A stretch of DNA of 37,387 bases from Zymomonas mobilis subsp. pomaceae ATCC 29192. GTDB lineage: Bacteria > Pseudomonadota > Alphaproteobacteria > Sphingomonadales > Sphingomonadaceae. The notes under the pieces were generated by a model. The model was given only the letters and a program-made list of their open reading frames with translations. It did not search any database and was not told the origin of the DNA. Positions within the stretch are counted from its first letter, which is position 1; each line of letters starts with the position of its first letter. This document shows, in pieces, positions 26,154 to 33,398 of the stretch. The DNA is taken from assembly GCF_000218875.1 (NCBI RefSeq), contig NC_015715.1:1-37387 (forward strand), read 5' to 3'. The position numbers and the translations under genes were made by a program.

Positions 26154-26579
26154 TTAGATCATAACAGCTGAGCGATGATCTGTTTGTTTTTGAGCTTTTA
26201 GGGTCAAAGAAGCGATCATGCCGGAACGGGTCTCGCCTGACTTTTTGGCCAAGAGATCAAGGCGTTTAAGAACTCTTTCAGGTAAAGTAATGTTTACCCG
26301 CTTTACTCTATCACTCAACAAAGCGGGATCTATATTGATAAAGCCGAAAGACCATCCTTTATAATCAGGGTCTTTATATAAATCCGAGATAGAACTAGGT
26401 TCAGGAATAGCTTGATCGCTATCTAATGTGGCATCGATCCAAGCGGATGCCGCTTCTTCAGCATTGGCAATAGCTTCATCCATCGTATCACCAGCTGAGA
26501 AGCAACCGGGTAAATCCGGAACGACAATACCAAAAGCCGTAGATTTCGTGTCTGGCTCTATAGCAACAGGATAACGCAT
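26154..26579 (-). CDS. hicB: HicB-family antitoxin
   Basis: A 141-residue antitoxin. The N-terminal part is the degenerate RNase H-like HicB fold: MRYPVAIEPDT, FGIVVPDLPGCFSAGDTMDE and AIANAEEAASAWIDATL. The C-terminal part VKRVNITLPERVLKRLDLLA then SGETRSGMIASLTLKA is a ribbon-helix-helix DNA-binding domain. It follows hicA by 9 bp. Intact. Confidence 0.94.
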   Translation of the reverse strand: MRYPVAIEPDTKSTAFGIVVPDLPGCFSAGDTMDEAIANAEEAASAWIDATLDSDQAIPEPSSISDLYKDPDYKGWSFGFINIDPALLSDRVKRVNITLPERVLKRLDLLAKKSGETRSGMIASLTLKAQKQTDHRSAVMI

Positions 26580-26588
26580 AAACTTCTC

Positions 26589-26768
26589 CTATAATCCGGC
26601 TTGCTTACGGATAGCCCGAACAAGCCCAACACCAAGTTCCTTTTTAGGATGTGGTATCGTGATATGATGAGAGTAATGGGGATGTCTGAAAACATGGTGA
26701 GAACCACGTGTTCGATCGAGTATCCATCCTGCTTTTTCAACTTCTTTGATCATATCACGACTCTTCAT
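26589..26768 (-). CDS. hicA: HicA-family mRNA interferase toxin
   Basis: A 59-residue double-stranded-RNA-binding-like toxin: MKSRDMIKEVEKAGWILDR, then RGSHHVFRHPHYSHHITIPH with the catalytic histidine in GSHHVF, and GVGLVRAIRKQAGL. I prefer the ATG at 26766-26768. The alternative start 18 bp upstream would put the palindrome TGTGTATTATACACA inside the gene. From the preferred start the -10-like TATTAT sits only seven bases upstream, so the message may be leaderless. Confidence 0.9.
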   Translation of the reverse strand: MKSRDMIKEVEKAGWILDRTRGSHHVFRHPHYSHHITIPHPKKELGVGLVRAIRKQAGL

Positions 26769-26770
26769 AT

Positions 26771-26785
26771 TGTGTATAATACACA
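26771..26785 (-). promoter_or_regulatory. hicAB operator palindrome
   Basis: TGTGTATAATACACA (plus strand) is a perfect palindrome around its centre base, directly upstream of hicA, and contains a -10-like TATTAT on the minus strand. A likely HicB operator. Confidence 0.65.
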
Positions 26786-26969
26786 TTTATTGAGCCGATG
26801 TAATCGCTATAATTTGGTTTTTAACGATTAGCTTTTTATTACATTTCGATAATGCGAATTGTTAGAAGTTGGGTAACTCCCTGAAAATTCCAATTTCTTC
26901 TTCGCCGAGCCTGTGAGCGGAGCGAACAGTACCGCAGGTGAGGTAGGAGAGCCGCTGCTAGGCTGTTGA

Positions 26970-28601
26970 TCAAGGTTTCATCTGTCTGGTTTTGATGAGG
27001 AGGTCAGCGATACTTTCGAGTGAGAGGGTCATTAATCCGGCTTGTTTACGTTTTTGTCGGTGGTTGAGGATGGTAGAGATTTGATCAGGTCTGTAGCCAC
27101 GGTTTGAGAGGGTAGCGACGTCAGGGTTATTGTCAGGTTTATCAGGTTTAGTTTCAGAATAACGCTGCGGTGCACCTGCGGTAGCAGGAGTGCGCCGCTC
27201 TGCTTGATCATGTTCAGTTTTAGAATGGGGAGAAGAGTTATAAGATAAATAACAATAACGGGATAGAGTATCAGAATTGAACTCGCGCTCATTCGTCCTA
27301 ATTTGGGGCGTTTTCGTCGTCTCATTGGATGGTTTTTGAGACGATGCTTTATCCTCGTCTAAAACAGCCTCTAAGGGCTGTTTATCCCCTTCTGATTGTT
27401 CTTCTTTTTCGATAGCCGCGCCTAGCCGTTTAAGCGTTTCTGCCAGCTCACTGGACGTCTCTTTCTTGCCTGCTTGACTGGCCGGATATTGAGCCCGCTG
27501 TCGAGCAAATATCTCGTCAACCCATTCGTCAGTGGGCAGACTATCGACCATCTCTTCAGTAGCGGCGTGATCCGCCTCTATATGACAGGCGGTATCATCG
27601 GGCACAGGGATATTCTTACGACGCATCACCCGATTGAAAGTCTCTCTTGCTATTTCCGGCCATGAGGCAGGCGACAAAAAGCCATAGGCATTGCTGACCT
27701 GTTTCCGGCGTGGCCCTGCCCCCTCGGTATCCAATTTTACCGAGCGTCTGATCCAGCGAATAAAACCACAATCGCGCATGTCTTTGAGCGCCCTGATAAT
27801 CGTTGCTCTGGCACAGCCCACTCGCTCACAAAGAAACTCTATCGAAGGGTCTAACCGCCCTGTCTTATAGTCGACCAATCGAAACATGATTTTCAAAATA
27901 CGGACGGCCAAAGGCCCCAGCGATTTAGTTTGAACCGAATACTGATCGATAGCCTCCAGATAGGCCCCGATCTCTTGCGGATTGACCGGCTTCCAGACTA
28001 AATGCTCCCGTTCACCGACTTCATAAGAGTCCCGATGCACCGGATCGCGCATCGCCTTTCGCCTTGCTCGCAAACGAATGCCGCTGCGCTCTAACGGATC
28101 ACGAAAACGCGCTTCTGCTGTCTTGCGCGCAATGTCAGCCGCATCAATTTTGGATACCCCTTGAGCGATCAACTGCTGACAATATTCAACCTCGCTAAAG
28201 GGATTTTTAGCCGCCTGTTTGCGCTCGTGATAGGTTTTATGAGCCAGCTGTGCAGCCGTAGCGCCGTCTACCCCTGAATCCTGTAATTCCCGCATGAATT
28301 TATAAGCATCGAAAGGCTCTACTGGCGCCACTCTCGCCTCAGAAAGCGTTACAGAACGAGCCTCAGTATCAACCGTTATTTTAGAGGCGGGTATATCAGG
28401 TTCTGCCTGAGCACGCGCCTGTTTGTGCTCCTCTGCGGCCTGTTCCGTTAATTCTTTTGCATGGGCATAGGACATGCCCGTCTGAACCAGCATAGTCCGA
28501 TAAGTGCCACGCTTGAAACGGCCCAGTCTGTCCACGAAAGGATTATCTTCAAAGGATGAAGAAGGCGCAGAAGTAGTCACAGAAGCAGAAGAGGCAGTCA
28601 T
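26970..28601 (-). CDS. Plasmid replication initiator-like HTH protein
   Basis: A protein of about 543 residues. The central part is a winged-helix/HTH region near residues 215-285: SLGPLAVRILKIMFRL, SIEFLCERVGCARATIIRAL and KDMRDCGFIRWIRRSVKL. This pattern is shared by replication proteins of alphaproteobacterial plasmids. The N- and C-terminal parts are charged and low in complexity. A C-terminal tail (about residues 500-540) has NRGYRPDQISTILNHRQKRK. I chose the ATG at 28599-28601: the frame stays open upstream to 28718, but that stretch contains a terminator hairpin (28626-28657). It is the best candidate for the plasmid's Rep protein; no iteron array was found beside it. Confidence 0.65.
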   Translation of the reverse strand: MTASSASVTTSAPSSSFEDNPFVDRLGRFKRGTYRTMLVQTGMSYAHAKELTEQAAEEHKQARAQAEPDIPASKITVDTEARSVTLSEARVAPVEPFDAYKFMRELQDSGVDGATAAQLAHKTYHERKQAAKNPFSEVEYCQQLIAQGVSKIDAADIARKTAEARFRDPLERSGIRLRARRKAMRDPVHRDSYEVGEREHLVWKPVNPQEIGAYLEAIDQYSVQTKSLGPLAVRILKIMFRLVDYKTGRLDPSIEFLCERVGCARATIIRALKDMRDCGFIRWIRRSVKLDTEGAGPRRKQVSNAYGFLSPASWPEIARETFNRVMRRKNIPVPDDTACHIEADHAATEEMVDSLPTDEWVDEIFARQRAQYPASQAGKKETSSELAETLKRLGAAIEKEEQSEGDKQPLEAVLDEDKASSQKPSNETTKTPQIRTNEREFNSDTLSRYCYLSYNSSPHSKTEHDQAERRTPATAGAPQRYSETKPDKPDNNPDVATLSNRGYRPDQISTILNHRQKRKQAGLMTLSLESIADLLIKTRQMKP

Positions 28602-28625
28602 GGCAAGGGCTCCGGTCTCGGACAC

Positions 28626-28657
28626 AAAAAAACCACAGCGAAGATTCTCCGCTGTGG
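28626..28657 (-). terminator. Terminator between the GapR-like and Rep-like genes
   Basis: On the minus strand CCACAGCG, a 9-base loop and CGCTGTGG are followed by a run of seven T. It lies 50 bp past the GapR-like stop and 25 bp before the Rep-like ATG. It could act as an attenuator of rep expression. Confidence 0.82.
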
Positions 28658-28707
28658 CAGATCTGAAATTGAGATAGAAAAATGAGGAAAGGGGGCGCTG
28701 GTTCTGA

Positions 28708-28959
28708 TCACGGAACAAGCTTCCGGCTCATCGCCCGATCATTGACGATTTCATTAATCAGAATACGAATAGAATTTTCAGGATGGCCTTTCCGCGACCG
28801 GCTGACCGCAAGCTTGGCCTTCTTGATGTCGTATTTCTGGCCTTTCAGATCCCGATAAGCCTCGGCAATCTGCTCATCCAGACCTGCCTTTTCTTCTTCA
28901 AGGCTGATAATAGATTGGAGCTTTTCAGTCAGCTCTTCGGTCGCATGAATTGAACTCAT
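28708..28959 (-). CDS. GapR-like (DUF2312) nucleoid-associated protein
   Basis: An 83-residue, highly charged helical protein. The stretch LQSIISLEEEKAGLDEQIAE then AYRDLKGQKYDIKKAKLAVS matches the GapR/DUF2312 pattern (a long coiled coil, then a short helix with a KGxxYD-type turn and a basic end). GapR binds overtwisted DNA ahead of replication and transcription in alphaproteobacteria and is normally chromosomal. I chose the ATG at 28957-28959, preceded by GGAGAG; a longer frame to 29130 has unlike sequence. It lies just upstream of the Rep-like gene, suggesting a role in plasmid replication. Confidence 0.68.
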   Translation of the reverse strand: MSSIHATEELTEKLQSIISLEEEKAGLDEQIAEAYRDLKGQKYDIKKAKLAVSRSRKGHPENSIRILINEIVNDRAMSRKLVP

Positions 28960-29083
28960 AAGACAGTCTCTCCGATGAGAAGATAAGGGGTTGCCGAAAA
29001 GGCCTCGACCAGAAACCCAAGATTGAAACTGCTGGAAACAGAACAGGTCTTTTCCAAATAGGAAAGGCTGAAAAAACAAGGGG

Positions 29084-29401
29084 TCATAAGGACGAGCCAA
29101 AATTTTCAATGAAGCCCGCCAAGCCTTCATTCGCCTTAGTCGCTGAACGTTTGATAGCCTCCAGATGACTTAATATTTCAGTATTAAATCTTATAAATTC
29201 ATCTTTTGAGACATTTCCTAGCAAGGTATAAGAACGGGTCTCTTCCGCTCGGCGAATACCTTCCAAACGATCCATAAGAAGGCGAAGACCGCATTCCATC
29301 TGCCCCATATAAAGATATAGGGCGTTGCTAATCTTCTGCTTGAATGTGCTGATCTCGTCATCGACCAAGGAGGGCATATTTTCGGCTGTTTTAATTGTCA
29401 T
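29084..29401 (-). CDS. Hypothetical protein, 105 residues
   Basis: Not recognised. A soluble, probably all-helical protein (ISTFKQKISNALYLYMGQME, MDRLEGIRRAEETRSY, EILSHLEAIKRSATKANEG). It overlaps the preceding small gene by 11 bp and lies 124 bp upstream of the GapR-like gene, so it probably belongs to the same rep-region operon. It has no transmembrane segment or cysteine cluster. Confidence 0.6.
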   Translation of the reverse strand: MTIKTAENMPSLVDDEISTFKQKISNALYLYMGQMECGLRLLMDRLEGIRRAEETRSYTLLGNVSKDEFIRFNTEILSHLEAIKRSATKANEGLAGFIENFGSSL

Positions 29402-29609
29402 TGATCTTACTCTTCACCAAAAGTGAAACCGGCAGCCCCAATGAAAGACGAGCTACGGCTGTCTTGTTAGTGCTAGATTTTAAAAAGATTTTTAGAGATT
29501 GACGGCCAGTTATTTGAGAACAAGGCGCATGATTATTGCCTATTAAATCAAATAGTTGGGAAGATAACTTCCCTATATCTGTTCTTTTATCTGGAGTTTT
29601 TTTTACCAT
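29391..29609 (-). CDS. Hypothetical small basic protein
   Basis: Not recognised; 72 residues from the ATG at 29607-29609 (a TTG 12 bp upstream is also open). Basic, with MVKKTPDKRTDIGKLSSQLF at the N-terminus and GRQSLKIFLKSSTNKTAVAR in the middle. The 11-bp overlap with the next gene and shared strand support it as a real first gene of the rep-region operon. No ribosome site stands out. Confidence 0.45.
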   Translation of the reverse strand: MVKKTPDKRTDIGKLSSQLFDLIGNNHAPCSQITGRQSLKIFLKSSTNKTAVARLSLGLPVSLLVKSKINDN

Positions 29610-29722
29610 TACTAAAAACAAATTAGTTTAATTTGAGCATTCGACAGAAAGACATCATACAAATAATGACTGTCTTTTTGATTTTTTTGACCTATAAATG
29701 GACAGAGAATCATAGCATGCTC

Positions 29723-29751
29723 ATTGAAGTAATTGTATATTACACTTCAAT
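29723..29751. promoter_or_regulatory. Dyad in the divergent promoter region
   Basis: Arms ATTGAAGT (29723-29730) and ACTTCAAT (29744-29751) flank a second inner symmetry (GTAAT, TGTAT, ATTAC). It lies in the 230-bp gap between the leftward rep-region genes and the rightward HTH genes, about 105 bp before the first HTH start. A good candidate operator for autoregulation by the HTH proteins. Confidence 0.55.
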
Positions 29752-29856
29752 ACCATCAATTATATTAAACACAACTTTTTTTTCAATTTTTTAGACTTCA
29801 GTTGTAAATTTTGATTGTATTTTTGATGCCTAAAATTTTTTTGTGCATTAAAATTG

Positions 29857-30372
29857 ATGATTATGACAAGAATGGCAGCAGAAGAATTCCAAAGACTCGA
29901 GGCCATGCGCCAGTCTATGCGTAGAGAGCGGTGCTTACGCAACTGGACAGCTGCACGTTTAGCGCAAGAAGCTTGTAAATCTGCAAAAAACCGTGGGGTA
30001 GATTTACATCTGAAACAACAGTCGATTTCTGCGTTAGAACTGGGAAGATTAAAAAGCATTCCATACTGGATTGAGTATGTTAATGCATCTTTCTTAGACA
30101 ACCCAATCAATGAGGTCTCGTCTGTATCTATTGCTGGTTTGGAAACCTCAAAAGAATTAAAAACCGAAGAAATTACCCAAAAAAATCATAATATTACTAA
30201 AAATTGCTCAAAAAAAATAAAGATACCTGACCAACAGGCTTTAAGAAACTTGCTATTAGGACTGCTTATTCCAGTTGAGACAGATGTCTCTCTGGAATCA
30301 AAGCATCAAATTGCGAATGTATTAGCAAAACACTTACCAAAAGGCTTAGAACAAATAAGCCTATTTCAGTAA
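29857..30372 (+). CDS. Tandem HTH paralogue 1
   Basis: A 171-residue protein of unknown function, first of four tandem paralogues. The N-terminal 70 residues are XRE-like: MRRERCLRNWTAARLAQEAC (first helices), then KQQSISALELGRLKSIPYW (recognition helix region). A variable linker follows (about 85-120). The conserved C-terminal module is ALRNLLLGLLIPVE, IANVLAKHLPKGLEQISLF. Start codons TTG 29854, ATG 29857 and ATG 29863 are all possible; no clear ribosome site. It ends 14 bp before paralogue 2. Gene family not recognised beyond the HTH. Confidence 0.8.
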   Translation: MIMTRMAAEEFQRLEAMRQSMRRERCLRNWTAARLAQEACKSAKNRGVDLHLKQQSISALELGRLKSIPYWIEYVNASFLDNPINEVSSVSIAGLETSKELKTEEITQKNHNITKNCSKKIKIPDQQALRNLLLGLLIPVETDVSLESKHQIANVLAKHLPKGLEQISLFQ

Positions 30373-30386
30373 GCTAATTAATATTC

Positions 30387-30848
30387 ATGGTGAGCTCTCC
30401 TGAAAAAGCTGTTTCAAAAATGAGAACTGTTGAAAAATTCCGTAAGTGGATTTTTGAAGAACGACAGCTGCGAGGCTGGAGTCGAACAAAACTCGCTGAA
30501 GAAGCGCGCAATACTGCGAAACAAAGAAACGTCGAAAGTAATCTTAAGCAGCAATCAATTTCTGCCTTTGAGCTTGGGCAAATTAAGAGCATTCCGTCAT
30601 GGATGCCTTATGTAATGGCTGCATTTGAGAATAACCCTATCTCTCCGACGATGAACTCCATTACCTTAACAAAATGTAATGCATCAAAAAATGTAGGCCT
30701 TCCTGAAGAAAAAGATCTTAGAAAATTGTTTCTGGGTCTTTTAACTCCAGTGGAAGAGGACATAACTCCTCAATTAAAACGAAAAATTGCTAGCATTTTA
30801 GCTCAGCGTCTTCCAAAAGGCTTAGAACAAATAAACCTATTTCAATAA
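30387..30848 (+). CDS. Tandem HTH paralogue 2
   Basis: A 153-residue protein closely related to paralogue 1. The N-terminal HTH reads RKWIFEERQLRGWSRTKLAE then KQQSISAFELGQIKSIPSW. The C-terminal module is DLRKLFLGLLTPVEEDITP and ASILAQRLPKGLEQINLFQ, ending almost identically to paralogue 1. The linker is shorter. The high similarity of the ends and the 14- and 16-bp spacings indicate recent duplication and one operon. Confidence 0.82.
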   Translation: MVSSPEKAVSKMRTVEKFRKWIFEERQLRGWSRTKLAEEARNTAKQRNVESNLKQQSISAFELGQIKSIPSWMPYVMAAFENNPISPTMNSITLTKCNASKNVGLPEEKDLRKLFLGLLTPVEEDITPQLKRKIASILAQRLPKGLEQINLFQ

Positions 30849-30864
30849 TGTCCTTTTGGTATAA

Positions 30865-31386
30865 ATGGATATTATGACGCAGACCAGTATCTCAAAAATT
30901 GACGAAATACGTACATGGATAAGAAATGAGCGTAAACGTATAAACTGGACGGCAGCAAAGTTAGCTGACGAAGCAAAACAGGTGGCTGCACGTCATGGCG
31001 TTAAATTAAACTTACAACAGCAATCCATTTCCTTGTTTGAAAATGGAAAAATAAAATCGATACCTCTGTGGCTAAATTATGTAAAAGCGGCTTTATTGGA
31101 ACAGACTAAGCTATCAGATTTTGTAGTATCTAAACCTTCTGTAACAAAAGAAGAAAAAAAATTAAATTTTTCGGATGAAATAATATCAGAAGACGATGAT
31201 AAAAATAGGATTGTTTACAAAGATATTCTTCCAAGCGAGGATAAACTCAAAGATTTATTTTTGAGTTTATTAGTTCCTTTGGATGTAAATTTTAGCGATT
31301 CATGGTCGCTTAAACAAAATATTGCATCTTCGCTGGCAAAAAAATTTCCGGTCGCGTTATCTCACCCTTTGCTTTACAACGAATAG
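30865..31386 (+). CDS. Tandem HTH paralogue 3
   Basis: A 173-residue protein, the most diverged full-length member. The HTH reads RTWIRNERKRINWTAAKLAD then QQQSISLFENGKIKSIPLW. The linker is long and acidic (about residues 95-125, SDEIISEDDDKN). The C-terminal module is KLKDLFLSLLVPLDVNFSD then IASSLAKKFPVALSHPLLY, lacking the PKGLEQ ending of the first two. An ATG at 30874 is an alternative start. It ends 5 bp before paralogue 4. Confidence 0.82.
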   Translation: MDIMTQTSISKIDEIRTWIRNERKRINWTAAKLADEAKQVAARHGVKLNLQQQSISLFENGKIKSIPLWLNYVKAALLEQTKLSDFVVSKPSVTKEEKKLNFSDEIISEDDDKNRIVYKDILPSEDKLKDLFLSLLVPLDVNFSDSWSLKQNIASSLAKKFPVALSHPLLYNE

Positions 31387-31391
31387 GTCAG

Positions 31392-31655
31392 ATGGATAAC
31401 TTAACGGATTTAGATAGACTCCGCGAGTTTGTTCGAGAGTCTCGGATAAAAAGGGGATGGAGTGCACAAAAGCTAGCCGATATGGTTTCTAAGGAAGCCG
31501 AAAAACGGGGTGCCATTTTCACCACTACGCAACAATCTATTTCTCGCTTTGAAAATGGGATAGTAAAACGGGAACCCTCTTGGTTACAATTTGCCTTGTT
31601 CGCATTCGAAGCAAATGCTGTTCCAGCACCAGCTCCTCCACCCGATTTCTTTTAA
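31392..31655 (+). CDS. Tandem HTH paralogue 4, C-terminally truncated
   Basis: An 87-residue protein with the HTH only: LREFVRESRIKRGWSAQKLAD and TQQSISRFENGIVKREPSW, ending with a proline-rich tail (VPAPAPPPDFF). After TAA (31653-31655) and a second in-frame TAA (31662-31664) the same frame continues to 31805 with EAKDLLFLTAAIPCEIDIQP, which resembles the C-terminal module of the other three. So it is either a truncated gene still making an HTH-only protein, possibly a dominant competitor for the same DNA, or simply decaying. Confidence 0.75.
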   Translation: MDNLTDLDRLREFVRESRIKRGWSAQKLADMVSKEAEKRGAIFTTTQQSISRFENGIVKREPSWLQFALFAFEANAVPAPAPPPDFF

Positions 31656-31664
31656 TTAAATTAA

Positions 31665-31805
31665 GAAGCAAAAGACCTTTTATTTCTAACAGCAGCAATT
31701 CCCTGTGAAATTGATATTCAGCCTTCTGTTTTTCCTATTTTAATAACAGGCTGTATCTTTAAATTATCTCGCCCTGCTAACCGAATATTATATAAGAAGT
31801 GTTAG
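31665..31805 (+). pseudogene. Remnant of the C-terminal module of HTH paralogue 4
   Basis: An open frame without a start, in phase with paralogue 4 and separated from it by two TAA codons. It encodes EAKDLLFLTAAIPCEIDIQP and continues to a TAG at 31803-31805. Compare DLRKLFLGLLTPVEEDITP in paralogue 2. It shows that the fourth copy was once full length. Confidence 0.6.
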
Positions 31806-31813
31806 GTTATATG

Positions 31814-31854
31814 ATACGTAAATACGTATATAGCTAAATACGCATTTACGTATA
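31814..31854. repeat. Palindromic site copy 4
   Basis: Core CGTATATAGCTAAATACG at 31825-31842, the exact reverse complement of copies 1, 2 and 5. ATACGTAA stands on the left and TTTACGTAT on the right. It sits at the 3' end of the parA remnant, as copy 2 does for the live gene. Confidence 0.8.
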
Positions 31855-31855
31855 A

Positions 31856-32100
31856 TTTCCCAAAGCTCATAAATGATAGAGATAGTCACCGAGCTGACCT
31901 CTGCTTTTAAATTCCATAACAGTGTAACCAGTGACAATAACTCAAGCGAAAGCCTCATATGGAATCAAATGGTTTCCGATAGGCAGATAGTTTGTATTGA
32001 TTAACCGGAAGCTTCTACCGCAATAATTAAGCAGACTAGGTCAGTTATCTTACCACGACTTCTTTCGTGCCATAAAACGTAACAACGTCAATAGCTATTA
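31856..32100 (-). pseudogene. Decayed, internally deleted second copy of parA
   Basis: Side-by-side reading with live parA shows the same order. Site, then CATAAATGAT (31870-31880; live copy near 1096), then ATAGGCAGAT (31977-31987; live copy near 1209), then GTCTTACCAC-like GTTATCTTACCACG (32045-32058; live copy near 1637) and AAAACGTAACAACGT (live: AAAACGTAATAACGT), then AACTTAAATACG before the upstream site. The P-loop region is lost and about 400 bp are missing from the middle. Beyond 32138, CCTTTATTTTAGGCGTT also echoes the end of yafQ, so the copied unit may have reached that gene. Confidence 0.8.
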
Positions 32101-32108
32101 ACTTAAAT

Positions 32109-32138
32109 ACGTATTTAGCTATATACGCTAAAACGTAT
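32109..32138. repeat. Palindromic site copy 5
   Basis: Core CGTATTTAGCTATATACG at 32110-32127 and ACGTAT at 32133-32138, preceded by ACTTAAATA and followed by CCTTTATTTTAG, as at copies 3 and 6. It is upstream of the parA remnant. Confidence 0.8.
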
Positions 32139-32245
32139 CTATATTCATAAAAAACCTTTATTTTAGGCGTTATAGATAAGTGCCTAATTGAAAATAGATG
32201 AGTATTTCGGCCTAATGGCATCCTCAATAAAGAAGAGATAAGACA

Positions 32246-32269
32246 CTCTACGCCTGTAATGGCGTAGAG
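32246..32269 (-). terminator. Hairpin at the end of the DarG-like gene
   Basis: A perfect 9-bp stem CTCTACGCC/GGCGTAGAG with a 6-base loop, containing the stop codon of the macrodomain gene. The minus-strand sequence after it is only moderately T-rich, so termination efficiency is uncertain. Confidence 0.55.
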
Positions 32270-33327
32270 ATTTTAGTTAAGCGATCAAGGGCAATCCCCA
32301 AAGATCGGTCATTAAAAATTCGGTCTTTACGCAAGGCCGCATCAGCACCCCCTCGCCAAGAACGTAATCCCTTACGTAAAGCTGGCACATTAGGTTCTAT
32401 ATTTTCGCGGGTTAACAACCAGTCAACTGTAGCCAGAAGTTCCATCCCAAAGGGAGACTCAAAACCATCAATAAGCATGGCAGCAGATTCTAACGCTTGC
32501 CTATAAGGCTTGGCCTCACTTTTTAAATAAGCCTGTAAATCGTCTTTGCGCTTATCAACAAATAAAATAACATCCAGCGGATCGCTATCGCTGATACGTT
32601 TATCAGAATGAAGATAGCTGCCATCTAGACTATTCAACAAGTAGTTTAGCTGATGAGTATAAGGGCCATATTTATGTGGCTGAAAATCTAAATTCAGTGG
32701 ATTATTATCTGGAGAATGCTGTTCAATAGCTCTCTGAAGAAACCAAGCCAGCTTTTGAATTTCAAGCAAACTACATTCTATACCCATTACCCAGTATCGA
32801 CGCACTAGTTCAGCGATTAAGGCTCGCGCAGGCGTTAATTTTTCTACGCCCGTCCTCTTAGCCACGTTTTGGTATTGGATAGTCGGCTCAAATACAAAAA
32901 TATCAATATCGAGATCACGTAAGGCTAGCTCGATCTGTTCACGAACCTCTTTCCATGGCAGCCCTCCATTGCCAGCGCCCAAAGGTGGAATAGCAATAGA
33001 TTTTATATTCTTTTCGATCAGGATACGCCGTAGATCCTGCAAGCCTTTTATAATCCATTCTATTTGTGACGGATTACGCCAATGCTGCTTAGTCGGAAAG
33101 TTCACAATCCAGCGGGTTTCTCCTAGCTCATAGACTGGAGTAACGAACATCTTACCGATTTGAACTTCCTTAGCCTTACACGCAGCAGAATACAGGCGGA
33201 AGTTCTCGTGGAAGCGCTCTTTAAACATGAGCGCAATACCCTTCCCCATCACTCCGACGGTGTTAACGGTATTAACAAGAGCCTCGACTGTAGCTTCTAG
33301 TAAATTGCCTTGCGTGAATATAATCAT
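32248..33327 (-). CDS. darG: DarG-type macrodomain antitoxin without its toxin
   Basis: A 359-residue protein. The N-terminal macrodomain (about 1-150) starts [20 protein letters not shown] and contains [14 protein letters not shown] and [16 protein letters not shown], the ADP-ribose-binding loops of DNA ADP-ribosyl glycohydrolases. The C-terminal part ([35 protein letters not shown]) matches the second domain of full-length DarG. I chose the ATG at 33325-33327 because the family starts MI-FTQGN; an ATG 12 bp upstream is possible. DarG reverses thymidine ADP-ribosylation by DarT, normally encoded just upstream. Here no darT exists: only a possible 11-codon tail (ARPEWYF, then stop) remains, and palindromic site 6 stands in the promoter position. 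Confidence 0.88.
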   Translation of the reverse strand: MIIFTQGNLLEATVEALVNTVNTVGVMGKGIALMFKERFHENFRLYSAACKAKEVQIGKMFVTPVYELGETRWIVNFPTKQHWRNPSQIEWIIKGLQDLRRILIEKNIKSIAIPPLGAGNGGLPWKEVREQIELALRDLDIDIFVFEPTIQYQNVAKRTGVEKLTPARALIAELVRRYWVMGIECSLLEIQKLAWFLQRAIEQHSPDNNPLNLDFQPHKYGPYTHQLNYLLNSLDGSYLHSDKRISDSDPLDVILFVDKRKDDLQAYLKSEAKPYRQALESAAMLIDGFESPFGMELLATVDWLLTRENIEPNVPALRKGLRSWRGGADAALRKDRIFNDRSLGIALDRLTKISTPLQA

Positions 33328-33362
33328 CAGAAATACCATTCCGGTCGGGCGTAGTTGTCTAC
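33328..33362 (-). pseudogene. Possible last codons of a deleted darT
   Basis: On the minus strand, in a frame ending with TGA that overlaps the darG ATG (TGATG), the sequence reads [11 protein letters not shown] then stop. DarT (DUF4433) proteins, as I recall, end in a similar aromatic WYF/WYY tail and overlap darG this way. The frame is closed immediately upstream by TAA inside the palindromic module. Short, so only suggestive. Confidence 0.4.
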
Positions 33363-33368
33363 TTAAAT

Positions 33369-33398
33369 ACGTATTTAGCTATATGCGTTGATACGTAT
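33369..33398. repeat. Palindromic site copy 6, upstream of darG
   Basis: Core CGTATTTAGCTATATGCG at 33370-33387 (one change from the consensus) and ACGTAT at 33393-33398, with the ACTTAAATA and AAGCCTTTATTTTA flanks shared with copies 3 and 5. About 42 bp upstream of the darG start, so it may drive or repress darG. Confidence 0.8.

Noticed and set aside
28602-28718. Longer start for the Rep-like protein
   Set aside because: The extra 39 codons contain the terminator hairpin with its T-run and read as untranslated sequence.
28960-29130. Longer start for the GapR-like protein
   Set aside because: The extra 57 residues do not fit the family and the ATG at 28959 has a good ribosome site.
32045-32227. 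60-codon minus-strand frame
   Set aside because: Its end (DVVTFYGTKEVVVR) is the decayed N-terminus of the parA remnant; the rest is the upstream module read through.
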